Assembly (NCBI GenBank): GCA_900554515.1
Contig: USHN01000012.1
Span: 1-29,559, forward strand
DNA: 29,559 bases
From: an uncultured Acidaminococcus sp.
GTDB lineage: Bacteria > Bacillota > Negativicutes > Acidaminococcales > Acidaminococcaceae
Reading direction: 5' to 3'
Both the position numbers and the translations under genes were made by a program. Numbering within the stretch: the first letter of the stretch is position 1; each line of letters begins with the position of its first letter. Positions 1-6,746 of the stretch are shown here, piece by piece. Under the pieces are notes generated by a model, which ran no database searches, had not been told where the DNA came from, and saw only the letters and a program-made list of their open reading frames with translations.

Positions 1-38
1 GTCATTTGCATTGTACTACATTAGGATTTTTTCTCATA

Positions 39-90
39 GCTATAAGCTTTCCGGACCCCCGCCACTATGGCGGGGTTTTCAATTAACCAA
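39..90 (+). repeat. Left arm of 52-bp inverted repeat flanking the window
   Basis: These 52 bases match the reverse complement of 29508-29559 at 51 positions; the only difference is C at 56 where the other copy has A. The element begins GCTATAAGCTTTCCGG, carries a GC-rich hairpin, and ends TTTTCAATTAACCAA. The two copies face each other across about 29.4 kb. A dispersed intergenic terminator-type repeat is the simplest identity. It is not bounded by a recognisable transposase or a target-site duplication that I can see. Confidence 0.9.
55..80 (+). terminator. Intrinsic terminator inside the left repeat
   Basis: CCCCGCC (57-63) pairs with GGCGGGG (69-75) across the 5-base loop ACTAT and is followed by TTTT. 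In this orientation it would stop transcripts entering from the left on the plus strand. In the right-hand copy two further A-T pairs extend the stem; here the C at 56 breaks one of them. Confidence 0.7.
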
Positions 91-119
91 GGAAAAACCA
101 CCCGTCTGGCGGGTGGTTT
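91..119 (-). terminator. Terminator of the cupin gene
   Basis: AAACCACCCG (95-104) and CGGGTGGTTT (110-119) form a perfect 10-bp stem with a 5-base loop. On the minus strand the stem is followed by TTTTT. It starts a few bases past the stop codon of the cupin gene and faces the terminator of the left repeat, so the two form a convergent pair. Confidence 0.85.
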
Positions 120-124
120 ATTAC

Positions 125-778
125 TTATTCCAAGGTCAGCAGTAATGCCATTTTGAAAGTTTTCTCTGCTTTGACGTAGTGGAGTCCGCCTTTGGCAAAA
201 TGGAACTGCTGCCCTGCTTTGAGGACGTGTTCCTGTCCTTCATAGCCAATGATGCCTTCCCCATCCAGGGCAAAGATCAGGGCTTCTCCCGGTGCTGCAT
301 GTTCGCTAAGGCCGGTACCGGCACCAAAGCTCATGACCACAAATTTCATTTTTTCATTGTGGGCCACATCCATATTCACGATTTTGCCATCCTGATAAGG
401 CACCAGGTCGGCCAGTCGAAAAACTTTTCCTGCTTCTACAACTTTATTCATCGTAAGATCCCTCCCTGCTTCTAACTCCAGATATACCGTATCCACATCC
501 GAACGCATGCCCACAGGAATATCCGTAGGCGTGATACAACTTTCACCGCTCCCAAGCGTTGCCATGGAGCCTGTTTTCCCATATACTTCCAGTTTTCCCT
601 GGACTGCCACAAGCAATTTATGATAGGGGAAAATCTCGGCACTGATATCGGTCTGTGCTGCCAGGGAAAAAATCCATAACCGGTTGTTACCGCCGGTAAG
701 GATAGCACTGGTCGTACAGCCCGGTACCGGCGCATACGCTCGTGGCAAATTTAGCACTTCGCCCGCTGCAAGTTTCAT
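125..778 (-). CDS. Two-domain cupin protein
   Basis: The protein is about 217 residues and has the look of a bicupin: two beta-barrel halves, roughly residues 20-105 and 115-217. In the second half SEH-AAPGEA and the later GGLHYV supply His, Glu and His in the positions that bind a metal in cupins (H160, E165, H200 counted from the ATG at 778). The first half keeps the fold pattern but only one of these His residues, so the C-terminal barrel is probably the metal site. The reading frame opens at a GTG at 787. AAAGGCGG lies 8 bases before the ATG at 778 but only 2 bases before the GTG, so I chose the ATG. It is a single gene with its own terminator. No signal peptide is seen, so it is cytoplasmic. 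Small cupins of this type are often sensors or isomerases; the substrate cannot be told from sequence. Confidence 0.85.
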   Translation of the reverse strand: MKLAAGEVLNLPRAYAPVPGCTTSAILTGGNNRLWIFSLAAQTDISAEIFPYHKLLVAVQGKLEVYGKTGSMATLGSGESCITPTDIPVGMRSDVDTVYLELEAGRDLTMNKVVEAGKVFRLADLVPYQDGKIVNMDVAHNEKMKFVVMSFGAGTGLSEHAAPGEALIFALDGEGIIGYEGQEHVLKAGQQFHFAKGGLHYVKAEKTFKMALLLTLE

Positions 779-816
779 GGCATTCACCGCCTTTACAGAA
801 TCTCTACCTTCTTAGT

Positions 817-831
817 TACACCTACAGTGTA
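817..831 (-). promoter_or_regulatory. Possible cupin promoter with overlapping dyad
   Basis: On the minus strand TGC-TACACT (-10 at 826-831 with the extended TG) lies about 48 bases before the chosen start. The -10 is one arm of the dyad TACAC-N5-GTGTA. No good -35 is visible, so an activator or the extended -10 would have to compensate. This is weak evidence, kept because of the dyad. Confidence 0.3.
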
Positions 832-910
832 GCATAGCTTAACAAAAAATTACGTTGTCGTACAAACATAGCCAGTAAATGCATTCCATACAAAATGCAT
901 TTGCTGGTAC

Positions 911-946
911 AAAAAAGGAGCCCATGGAGTACTTCTCCATAAGCTC
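911..946 (-). terminator. Terminator of the M15-like peptidase gene
   Basis: On the minus strand GAGC-TT-ATGGAG, a 5-base loop, then CTCCAT-GG-GCTC forms an interrupted 10-bp stem followed by CTTTTTT. It sits 17 bases beyond the stop codon at 963. The rest of the 779-962 gap shows nothing more than a short A/T-rich dyad (AAATGCATT repeated near 878 and 894). Confidence 0.8.
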
Positions 947-962
947 TTTGTATAGTATCCTT

Positions 963-1637
963 TTAAATAAATTTATAAGAATAGCCAGAATAGCCCCCGC
1001 GATAATCACGGGGATAGATGGTAATATCATAATGCTCATTTTCCGGTTCCGGACGGAATTGGTGTTTGTACAAGGCTAGTGTCTGCCGCAATACTTTAAA
1101 CGCACGGGAGCCCCAGCCCACACCGTTATTGGAAATATCCACCTTGTACCCATTTTCATGGGAATACGTCCCGGAGGAGTGGAATCCTTTTTCGCTGCCG
1201 CCGGTAATGATAAAATTCACGTTGTATTTCCGCGCATTCCGGTTCAGGGTATCCAGAAAGGCCATAGTCGTTGGTTTAAAGTGGGCCGTATCCGTAATGC
1301 GATTATGCCCCCAAGGCGTGTGCAATCCCTCTTTACTGCTCCACTTGATCAAATTGCTCTTGCCAAAATCCCGCCGGGGTCGGTAGGCTTCCATAGATAA
1401 CCGGGCAAAGTTTTTCTTTGTAATCCGTTCCAGGGGTTCTATTTTGTAAGATTCCTGACGGGAGACTTCTGCCCGCCTGGGTGCAGTAACGGGTGTTGAG
1501 GACACCTTATAAGAAAGCTGGGTACGGGGCACCGCCGCCCGGATCGCCACAGCCCGGCTCTTCATCCCGGCGGCAAAGCCCGTCCCCGAACCTGCTACAC
1601 AGCAAGTAACAAGAACAACGGCTGCCGTTTTTTTCAT
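963..1637 (-). CDS. Secreted M15-like (D-Ala-D-Ala carboxypeptidase-type) peptidase
   Basis: The protein is about 224 residues from the ATG at 1637. It opens with a classical signal peptide (MKKTAAVVLVTCC...GFAAG), so the product is exported. The mature part has a linker rich in Ser, Pro and Arg to about residue 70, then a domain with SHENGYKVDIS (about 159-169) and ENEHYDI (about 200-206). These match the zinc signature of M15 peptidases, SxHxxGxxxD followed by a later His: likely ligands are H160, D167 and H202. M15 enzymes (VanX, VanY, L-Ala-D-Glu endopeptidases) cut peptidoglycan stem peptides, so cell-wall trimming is the expected role. The Trp usually found before the last His is absent (NEHYD), so the exact cleavage is uncertain. 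The frame runs 21 codons further upstream, but that would place the signal peptide internally. It is transcribed alone with its own terminator. GGGAG lies rather far (13 bases) from the ATG. Confidence 0.75.
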   Translation of the reverse strand: MKKTAAVVLVTCCVAGSGTGFAAGMKSRAVAIRAAVPRTQLSYKVSSTPVTAPRRAEVSRQESYKIEPLERITKKNFARLSMEAYRPRRDFGKSNLIKWSSKEGLHTPWGHNRITDTAHFKPTTMAFLDTLNRNARKYNVNFIITGGSEKGFHSSGTYSHENGYKVDISNNGVGWGSRAFKVLRQTLALYKHQFRPEPENEHYDITIYPRDYRGGYSGYSYKFI

Positions 1638-1809
1638 AAAAAGTCCACATCTCCCTCGTACAAATTGTATAACAAAATATGCCCGTCCATTGAAAATCAT
1701 CTAGACTACATCTACGAAGCAACTTTATCTTACCATATATTGTGGTGAAAAAGCGTAGGAAGTCCTAACTTTTCACATTTTTGCTACATTTACTTCTGCA
1801 TTGAACGAC

Positions 1810-3195
1810 TCATTTTTGCAGGTGCAAAGCGCCCCGGATCACGTATTTCCGGCATTCCCTGTACACAAAAACCAGTACCAACAGCGTCAGGGCCCAGCTA
1901 AGAGGATAGCACAACATAAGTGTCATAAAATCCGGTCGCAGCGCAAATATGGTGCACAGCCAAATAATCCGGACACTGCAAATGCCCACCATCACCACGA
2001 GAGCCGGTGGCAAGGAATACCCATAGCCCCGCAGGGCGCCAGACAAAATATCAATCATCCCGTTTAAATACACTGTTCCCGATACAATATAAAGCCGCAC
2101 CACAGCAAAGGCAATGACTTCCGGGTCATTGTTTATTAAAGCCAGCAACTGATGGGAAAAGAACATCACCGGGGTTTCCACCACCAAGAGGAATGCGGCT
2201 TCCACGAAAAAGGCAACTTTTGTGACCTCAAAGCAGCGCCGCAGGTTGCGCGCCCCGTAGTTCTGTCCTACAAAAGTAGTAGTAGCCTGACTGAACCCGT
2301 TGACGAAGCAGTAAATATTAAATTCCAATAAAATTGCCGCCGCTGAGGCAGCCATAGCCGATGTTCCTAGGCCATTGATAGAAGACTGAATCAATACATT
2401 GGACAGGGCAAACACCATGCCCTGCAGACCTGCTGGCACACCAATATGCAGGATGCGTTTCATCTCAAAAATATCCAAGGACATATGGTGCCGTTCCAGG
2501 CGAATCTGATCCGGCGTGCGGCAAAGCAGAAATAAAAGCATTCCGGCATTAACGGCAAAAGAGATGACAGTCCCCCATACAACCCCGGTAAGATCCCAAT
2601 GAAAAACCCGCACGGATAAAAAGTCCAGTACAATATTTAAAATATTAGCAACCACCAAACTGTATAAAGGTGTTTTCCCATCTCCGCAGCTGCGGAAAAT
2701 AGCTGCTTCAAAGTCATACAGGGACAAAAAGGGCAGTCCAAGCAAAAATACCCGGATATAGGTAGCAGCCTGGTCATATACATCCGGAGGCACGTCTAGC
2801 ATCTGGAGCATGGGATAGGCAATTAATTGCCCGATGACAGCCAATAGCAGTCCCATACCCAAAGACATAAAAATCGCCGTCTGCACGGTCTTTTCCATTT
2901 TGTCAAATTGCCTGGCCCCAATATACTGGGCAATGACTACATTCCCGCCCAGGCTCACCCCGATAAGCAGTGTAGTTAATAGACCAATAACCGGCATATT
3001 ATTGCCGACGGCAGCCATAGCGCTTGTACCAACAAAATGACCCAGGAAAAAAATATCCGCTGTATTAAATAGCTGCTCAAATAAGCCCATGAGACCAATG
3101 GGCATGGCAAAATAAAATAGCTTATCCGCAATAGATCCATGGAGCATATCCATAGATTGCTTTTTCTTCTCCGTTGTCCGAATTTCTGTTTTCAT
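1810..3195 (-). CDS. MATE-family multidrug/cation exporter
   Basis: This is a polytopic membrane protein of about 461 residues, the usual MATE size, with around 12 hydrophobic segments in two homologous halves. The N-half begins at PIGLMGLFEQLFNTADIFF, the typical MATE helix 1-2 region, and the C-half at HIGVPAGLQGM. MATE proteins expel drugs or metabolites across the cytoplasmic membrane using a Na+ or H+ gradient. The start at 3195 is chosen because GAGG lies 6 bases upstream. A TTG at 3234 keeps the frame open but has no ribosome site and adds a non-conserved tail. A promoter at 3256-3284 serves it alone. The next gene upstream ends in its own terminator, so this is a monocistronic unit. 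The substrate cannot be inferred from the neighbours. Confidence 0.93.
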   Translation of the reverse strand: MKTEIRTTEKKKQSMDMLHGSIADKLFYFAMPIGLMGLFEQLFNTADIFFLGHFVGTSAMAAVGNNMPVIGLLTTLLIGVSLGGNVVIAQYIGARQFDKMEKTVQTAIFMSLGMGLLLAVIGQLIAYPMLQMLDVPPDVYDQAATYIRVFLLGLPFLSLYDFEAAIFRSCGDGKTPLYSLVVANILNIVLDFLSVRVFHWDLTGVVWGTVISFAVNAGMLLFLLCRTPDQIRLERHHMSLDIFEMKRILHIGVPAGLQGMVFALSNVLIQSSINGLGTSAMAASAAAILLEFNIYCFVNGFSQATTTFVGQNYGARNLRRCFEVTKVAFFVEAAFLLVVETPVMFFSHQLLALINNDPEVIAFAVVRLYIVSGTVYLNGMIDILSGALRGYGYSLPPALVVMVGICSVRIIWLCTIFALRPDFMTLMLCYPLSWALTLLVLVFVYRECRKYVIRGALHLQK

Positions 3196-3255
3196 ACTGA
3201 CCTCAGTCCCGCCTGCTGTATCATTGCCTGTCAAATTTGTAATTTCCTACTTGCT

Positions 3256-3284
3256 ACCATAGCGAAAATGCAGCCTTTTGTCAA
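3256..3284 (-). promoter_or_regulatory. Sigma-70-type promoter of the MATE gene
   Basis: On the minus strand TTGACA (3279-3284), a 17-base spacer, then TATGGT (3256-3261). The start point would fall near 3249, giving a leader of about 55 bases. The -35 is consensus and overlaps the T-rich tail of the preceding terminator. Confidence 0.7.
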
Positions 3285-3288
3285 CAGA

Positions 3289-3340
3289 GAAAAACTGACA
3301 ACCTCCCATCCCCGGTATAGTAGAGGGTAAGAGGTTATCG
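3289..3340 (-). terminator. Terminator of the pilin/inhibitor operon
   Basis: On the minus strand GATAACCTC...ACCC, an 11-base loop, then GGG...GAGGTTGTC form a long stem with two small irregularities, followed by AGTTTTTC. It begins 16 bases after the stop codon of the chagasin-domain gene and marks the end of the transcript that starts upstream of pilC. Confidence 0.75.
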
Positions 3341-3355
3341 GTTTCTTATGGCAAG

Positions 3356-4207
3356 TTATTCCACGACAAAATGGAAGACTCGTTCCCGCAAGGGCGCCGT
3401 CAGGTTTTTACCGTAGGCGGCTTTAATCTGGTAGCTTCCCTGGGCATCGAAGGCTGCAAATAAAATAGTAGTACCCGGGCTGCCTGCGGCGCCTGTAGGA
3501 TTGATCAGCGGCAAGGTAAAGGAATGGCCTAAATTCACAAAGCCGGTATGTCCACTTTGGTCCACCATGGTCCAGTTGTTTCCACTGGTAGGGTTTGCCT
3601 CCAGATAAAGAGCCACCAGTTCCCCAGGCTTTAAATACAGGGTTTTCTCTTCGGCTTCCGGTGTCAGCTTATAACTGGTTAAAAGCCGGGACCCTTCGGC
3701 TACGTTAATCGCTTTTAAGAGTTTTGTATAGGGAATGGTAACATCCAGTGGCCCTCCTGCCATGGAAGGAATGCGAACACCATTTTCTGCAAAGACAAAG
3801 GATTTTCCTTCCAAGTACTCTTTGTATTCCGGAACATTGGTATACAGCAGGTCTTTCGCTTCTAAGATCGCTCCGTTCCTGGTATCCAGGTTCAGCCCCG
3901 CATAGACGGTGCGATTTCCCTGGGCTTTCAAAATCACAGAAAACAAGGTGGGCCGGTTTACCGTGACTTCATAAGAGAGCGCAGCTTGGCCACCGGCTTC
4001 TTTGGCTAAAGCTGCTGCCTGCTCTTTAATCACATGATTCAGGTTGTTCTGCTGGTACATTTCCTTTAGACCATCCACATATGGCACTTGCCCCGCAGCT
4101 TTTCCGGTACTATAGTTTTCCGTGAGTATGGTCGTATGACCAAACGCAAAGGAAACAACCGGCAAGGAAAGGGTTAAGGCCGCCACAAGACTTAAGAGTT
4201 TCTTCAT
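3356..4207 (-). CDS. Secreted RsiV-like (DUF3298-type) plus chagasin-type inhibitor protein
   Basis: The protein is 283 residues with a signal peptide (MKKLLSLVAALTLSLPVVSFAFG), so it is exported. Residues about 28-170 resemble the DUF3298/RsiV extracellular domain (pattern NLDTRNGAIL, then VTIPYTKLLKAIN). Residues about 188-283 look like a chagasin/ICP domain, MEROPS I42. The loop NPTSGNNW (205-212) matches the family NPTTG loop, GSPG (242-245) the second loop, and LRERVF (273-278) stands where family members carry RPW. Chagasins block papain-family cysteine proteases by wedging these three loops into the active site. The start is firm: AGGAGG sits 5 bases before the ATG. It lies 17 bases after the pilin-like genes and has the operon terminator behind it, so it is co-transcribed with them. 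I infer a role protecting or tuning surface structures; this is not shown. The domain calls are by pattern only. Confidence 0.7.
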   Translation of the reverse strand: MKKLLSLVAALTLSLPVVSFAFGHTTILTENYSTGKAAGQVPYVDGLKEMYQQNNLNHVIKEQAAALAKEAGGQAALSYEVTVNRPTLFSVILKAQGNRTVYAGLNLDTRNGAILEAKDLLYTNVPEYKEYLEGKSFVFAENGVRIPSMAGGPLDVTIPYTKLLKAINVAEGSRLLTSYKLTPEAEEKTLYLKPGELVALYLEANPTSGNNWTMVDQSGHTGFVNLGHSFTLPLINPTGAAGSPGTTILFAAFDAQGSYQIKAAYGKNLTAPLRERVFHFVVE

Positions 4208-4224
4208 GATTCCTCCTGTAACAG

Positions 4225-5085
4225 TTAGAAAATAAATGGTGTCTGATACGGTTCCAGTACGGAAGCATCGGGAACAAATACCGCACCTTCTTCTAATTGT
4301 ACACGTCCTTTGGCTGTCAGTATACCCGTCAGGTGTGAATTTTTGGAGATATTTATATCTTTGGCAGCGTAAATATAGACCTTATCCAATACAGCCTGCT
4401 CCTCAATTTTTACCGTTCCTGCCACAAAGATTCGAAAATCCCCTTCTATTTTGCAGCCAGCTCCAATAAGCAGGGAACTGGGAATTACCAAAATCCCCCG
4501 CCCTCGGATATGTTCCTGGTTTGTCCAATGAATGGGCTTTTTAACCGTTTCAAGAAAAAGATATCCTGCAAGGGGCGCTTTCAGCCGCTCTTTATCGGGA
4601 AAGGGACTCCAGGACAGTTGAGAAAATTCCCCAAAATCCACTCTGGGCTTTACGTTATCCGCAGACGCATCCCAGATGCCGGAAATTGCCTTACCATTTA
4701 CTGCGCCCGGCATTTCCATCCGGATCCGGACAGCAGCCATGGGTTGATATTCACCCTGCCACAGTTCCAAGCTCTCTTCCTCGCACAGATAGCCGGAACG
4801 TCTGCGTCCCATTCCCTGTCGTTTCAGCACTGCGGCAGGTCCTTTGGGAGAGAGGGATACCGGCGGTAACTGCTTTTTTTCCCCCTTTTTTAAAAACGGT
4901 TCTTCCAGTAACGCCTTGCTGGCGCTATGAAATAAAGCGGCCTGCTGCCGGGCAGCGCGGGAGATTTCCTCGCTTTTTGCCCGCTGCGCCTGGATTTTTA
5001 GCAATGTCGTCCCTAAGCCTCCTGCCAGCACCATTACCACGAGAAAGAAAAACGTAATACCGCCAGGTGCTTTAGCCCGTCCCAT
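4225..5085 (-). CDS. Membrane-anchored protein with beta-helix-like C-terminus, pilus operon
   Basis: The protein is 286 residues. A short basic N-terminus (MGRAKAPGG) is followed by one hydrophobic helix (about residues 10-30) and an amphipathic stretch to about 65, as in PilX-type minor pilins. The remainder is mostly beta. From about 195 on, short hydrophobic/Gly/polar units recur (ILVIPSSLLIGAGCKIEG, FRIFVAGTVKIEEQAVL, NISKNSHLTGILTAKGRVQL), like a bactofilin or hexapeptide beta-helix. No catalytic motif is seen. It overlaps the upstream gene by 14 bases and precedes the inhibitor gene by 17, so it belongs to the pilin operon. GGGAGG lies 9 bases before the ATG. I do not recognise the family. 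A pilus-tip or pilus-assembly accessory exposed outside the membrane is the most reasonable inference. Confidence 0.7.
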   Translation of the reverse strand: MGRAKAPGGITFFFLVVMVLAGGLGTTLLKIQAQRAKSEEISRAARQQAALFHSASKALLEEPFLKKGEKKQLPPVSLSPKGPAAVLKRQGMGRRRSGYLCEEESLELWQGEYQPMAAVRIRMEMPGAVNGKAISGIWDASADNVKPRVDFGEFSQLSWSPFPDKERLKAPLAGYLFLETVKKPIHWTNQEHIRGRGILVIPSSLLIGAGCKIEGDFRIFVAGTVKIEEQAVLDKVYIYAAKDINISKNSHLTGILTAKGRVQLEEGAVFVPDASVLEPYQTPFIF

Positions 5086-5575
5086 AGGAAAAAACCTCCC
5101 GGATTTGTTTTTCCTTCCCCGTTCGCCGGTGAATCAGAATCATGGACCAAAGAATTTTTCCCGGTTCCAGTTCCCTGATTTCCAACTGTTTAACAGCCAA
5201 ATGAGGCGGTGTTAAAGGATTGGTGCCTTTTTTAGCGTGAAAATGCCAGGAATCCATAAACAGTAAATCACAATCTGCCGTAGGCGAATGAGAAAGATAA
5301 TATTTTCTGCGCACAGAACCTTTATGCCCATAGCACAGTAATTGGGCGCCCGCCCTGTTTTCTCCCACTACAACGCTGTCCACACTATAGCGCAGATAGG
5401 TTTCCACCCTGGCCCGAAAGTCACCGGCTGCCCGGGTTAATTCCCATTGCGTATACAATCCGTCCATGGCATGCAGAGCTGCTCTGCTGCTTTCTATAGC
5501 AACAGTAAGCAACAGCAGAAAGACCATCAGCCCCAAAAGGCCGGAAAAGAGAAAGGACCCTCTACTTTTTTTCAT
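5072..5575 (-). CDS. Minor-pilin-like (PilX/ComGG-type) membrane protein
   Basis: The protein is 167 residues. The N-terminus MKKSRG is followed by a hydrophobic helix (about 7-27) running into AIESSRAALHAMDGLYTQWELTRAAGDFRARVETYL, a long amphipathic helix like that of PilX or ComGG proteins. There is no clean prepilin peptidase site (no G-F-x-x-x-E). The globular part (about 60-167) is unassigned and has three Cys (C81, C100 region). It overlaps the genes on both sides by 14 bases each, which points to translational coupling in the pilin operon. The name rests on position and shape, not on sequence identity. Confidence 0.65.
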   Translation of the reverse strand: MKKSRGSFLFSGLLGLMVFLLLLTVAIESSRAALHAMDGLYTQWELTRAAGDFRARVETYLRYSVDSVVVGENRAGAQLLCYGHKGSVRRKYYLSHSPTADCDLLFMDSWHFHAKKGTNPLTPPHLAVKQLEIRELEPGKILWSMILIHRRTGKEKQIREVFSYGTG

Positions 5576-5885
5576 ACACTGCAGCCTCGCTTACCCTGTT
5601 TTTCCCATCGCCATACAAAATGACTTGGCGGAGAAAAAGTCCTGCATGCCCTGGTACTGCCTGCCTGGTCTCCTCTATCTTCCAAGAGGTTTTATTGCGC
5701 ACAGGCATATCCTGCACCTGGGCAAACACCGCCTGCTCTGCCTGTTCTTTTTCCTGCTCCTTACGAGTGAGCTGAAAAGAGGCAGTAAAGCACTCTGCAA
5801 AAAGCAGCATGGTAAGAGCCAGCAGGATACCTCCCCACAACACATCCAGCATCACAAAACCTGAGGTTTTCTTACGGTTTCCCAT
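5562..5885 (-). CDS. Minor pseudopilin (PilV/GspI-like)
   Basis: The protein is 107 residues. MGNRKKTSG|FVMLDVLWGGILLAL is a prepilin leader with the expected Gly-Phe cleavage junction after nine residues, then a hydrophobic helix and an amphipathic EKEQAEQAVFAQVQ helix. Position +5 of the mature protein, normally Glu, is Asp. A short beta-rich domain follows. Size and order in the operon match GspI/PilV-class minor pseudopilins that prime the filament tip. It overlaps each neighbour by 14 bases. Processing needs a prepilin peptidase, which is not in this window. Confidence 0.72.
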   Translation of the reverse strand: MGNRKKTSGFVMLDVLWGGILLALTMLLFAECFTASFQLTRKEQEKEQAEQAVFAQVQDMPVRNKTSWKIEETRQAVPGHAGLFLRQVILYGDGKNRVSEAAVYEKK

Positions 5886-6333
5886 AGATCATTCGTCCTG
5901 TAGCAGGCTGAAATTCCAGAACCCTGGCTACCTTTTCTTCCCTACGATGGCGGATGCGTACCTTCTGCTGGGTCGTCTCGTTCCCAGTATCCGTAAAACT
6001 CCCGATCCCGGTTTTAAATACGTACTCTCCAAGACCCAGTGTTGATAATTCCGGTCCTCGCCAGATGCGGTTCTGATGCCAGTAGACCAGTTGGTTCCCC
6101 ACCCCTGCAGCACCGAAGTCAACCCGCCCATTTTGGATATAGAGTGCTTTTTGCTGGGTATGGGATAAAAAATCTGCCGCCGTCATTGTGGCCAAATTCA
6201 GTTTATGATGCTCTGCCAATTGGCCCAGTCCTGTTAGAAACGGCACCAGCAAAAATATAGTGGTAAGCAGAAGCGCAATCTCCAGCACAGCATCAAACAG
6301 GAGAAAACCCGGGCGCTTTCTGCTATTGGTCAT
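5872..6333 (-). CDS. Minor pseudopilin (GspJ/PilW/ComGF-like)
   Basis: The protein is 153 residues. MTNSRKRPG|FLLFDAVLEIALLL gives a short basic leader and Gly-Phe junction followed by the hydrophobic assembly helix. The mature +5 residue is Asp, and a Glu occurs at +9. The C-terminal part contains alternating strands (VDFGAAGVG, QLVYWHQNRIWRG, VRIRHRREEKVARVLEF) and fits the GspJ/ComGF class in size and order. It overlaps the major pseudopilin gene by 4 bases (ATGA type) and the next gene by 14, so translation is coupled. Confidence 0.72.
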   Translation of the reverse strand: MTNSRKRPGFLLFDAVLEIALLLTTIFLLVPFLTGLGQLAEHHKLNLATMTAADFLSHTQQKALYIQNGRVDFGAAGVGNQLVYWHQNRIWRGPELSTLGLGEYVFKTGIGSFTDTGNETTQQKVRIRHRREEKVARVLEFQPATGRMIYGKP

Positions 6334-6728
6334 GAATTTAAATCCTTTTTGGTTTCTCCCAATTCTTTGCTGTGGAGTGTGTTGCCGTTGCTGACCGTTA
6401 CAGTAAAATCTCCATCGGACTGGTTATACGTATAGTCCGTATATTCCTTTTTGGGAACGTAGGAGCCATCCACCAGTTGCTGGATACTCCCCGGTTTCGC
6501 CCCGTGTTCCAGTTCATAGACCTTTGCGCCACTGTCCAGGATGGAAAGCGTAGAAATCTTCTGGGTATCCTGGGATTTGTTCATAGCAGTTTTAATGGAG
6601 GGCAGCAGAGCGGCTGCCAGCACACCGATAATGGCCATTACAGCAATAATTTCTACCAGGGTAAAGCCGGGGGATTTTTTACGAGGATGTTTTTGCTTTT
6701 TTTGTTCTTGCATCAGAGTTTGTTCCAT
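6330..6728 (-). CDS. Major pseudopilin (GspG/ComGC/PilA-like prepilin)
   Basis: The protein is 132 residues and has the one textbook prepilin sequence of the cluster: basic leader, then PG|FTLVEIIAVMAIIGVLAA, with cleavage after G21 and Glu at mature +5. The globular part (about 55-132) has a YELEHGAKPGSIQQLVDGSYVPKK stretch like GspG/ComGC proteins, where the chain is aligned to a small C-terminal sheet. No Cys pair is seen in the mature domain. AAAGGA sits about 8 bases before the ATG. It follows the pilC gene by 18 bases. The product would polymerise into a periplasm-spanning pseudopilus or type IV pilus used for secretion, adhesion or DNA uptake. Confidence 0.85.
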   Translation of the reverse strand: MEQTLMQEQKKQKHPRKKSPGFTLVEIIAVMAIIGVLAAALLPSIKTAMNKSQDTQKISTLSILDSGAKVYELEHGAKPGSIQQLVDGSYVPKKEYTDYTYNQSDGDFTVTVSNGNTLHSKELGETKKDLNS

Positions 6729-6746
6729 GAGATTTTCCTTTCTTTG

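Noticed and set aside
472..735. Open frame of 87 codons on the minus strand within the cupin gene
   Set aside because: It is an alternative frame of the cupin coding region with no family features.
3356..4207. RsiV anti-sigma factor
   Set aside because: It has a cleavable signal peptide rather than a central membrane anchor, no N-terminal anti-sigma domain, and no sigma factor gene beside it; only the extracellular domain type is similar.
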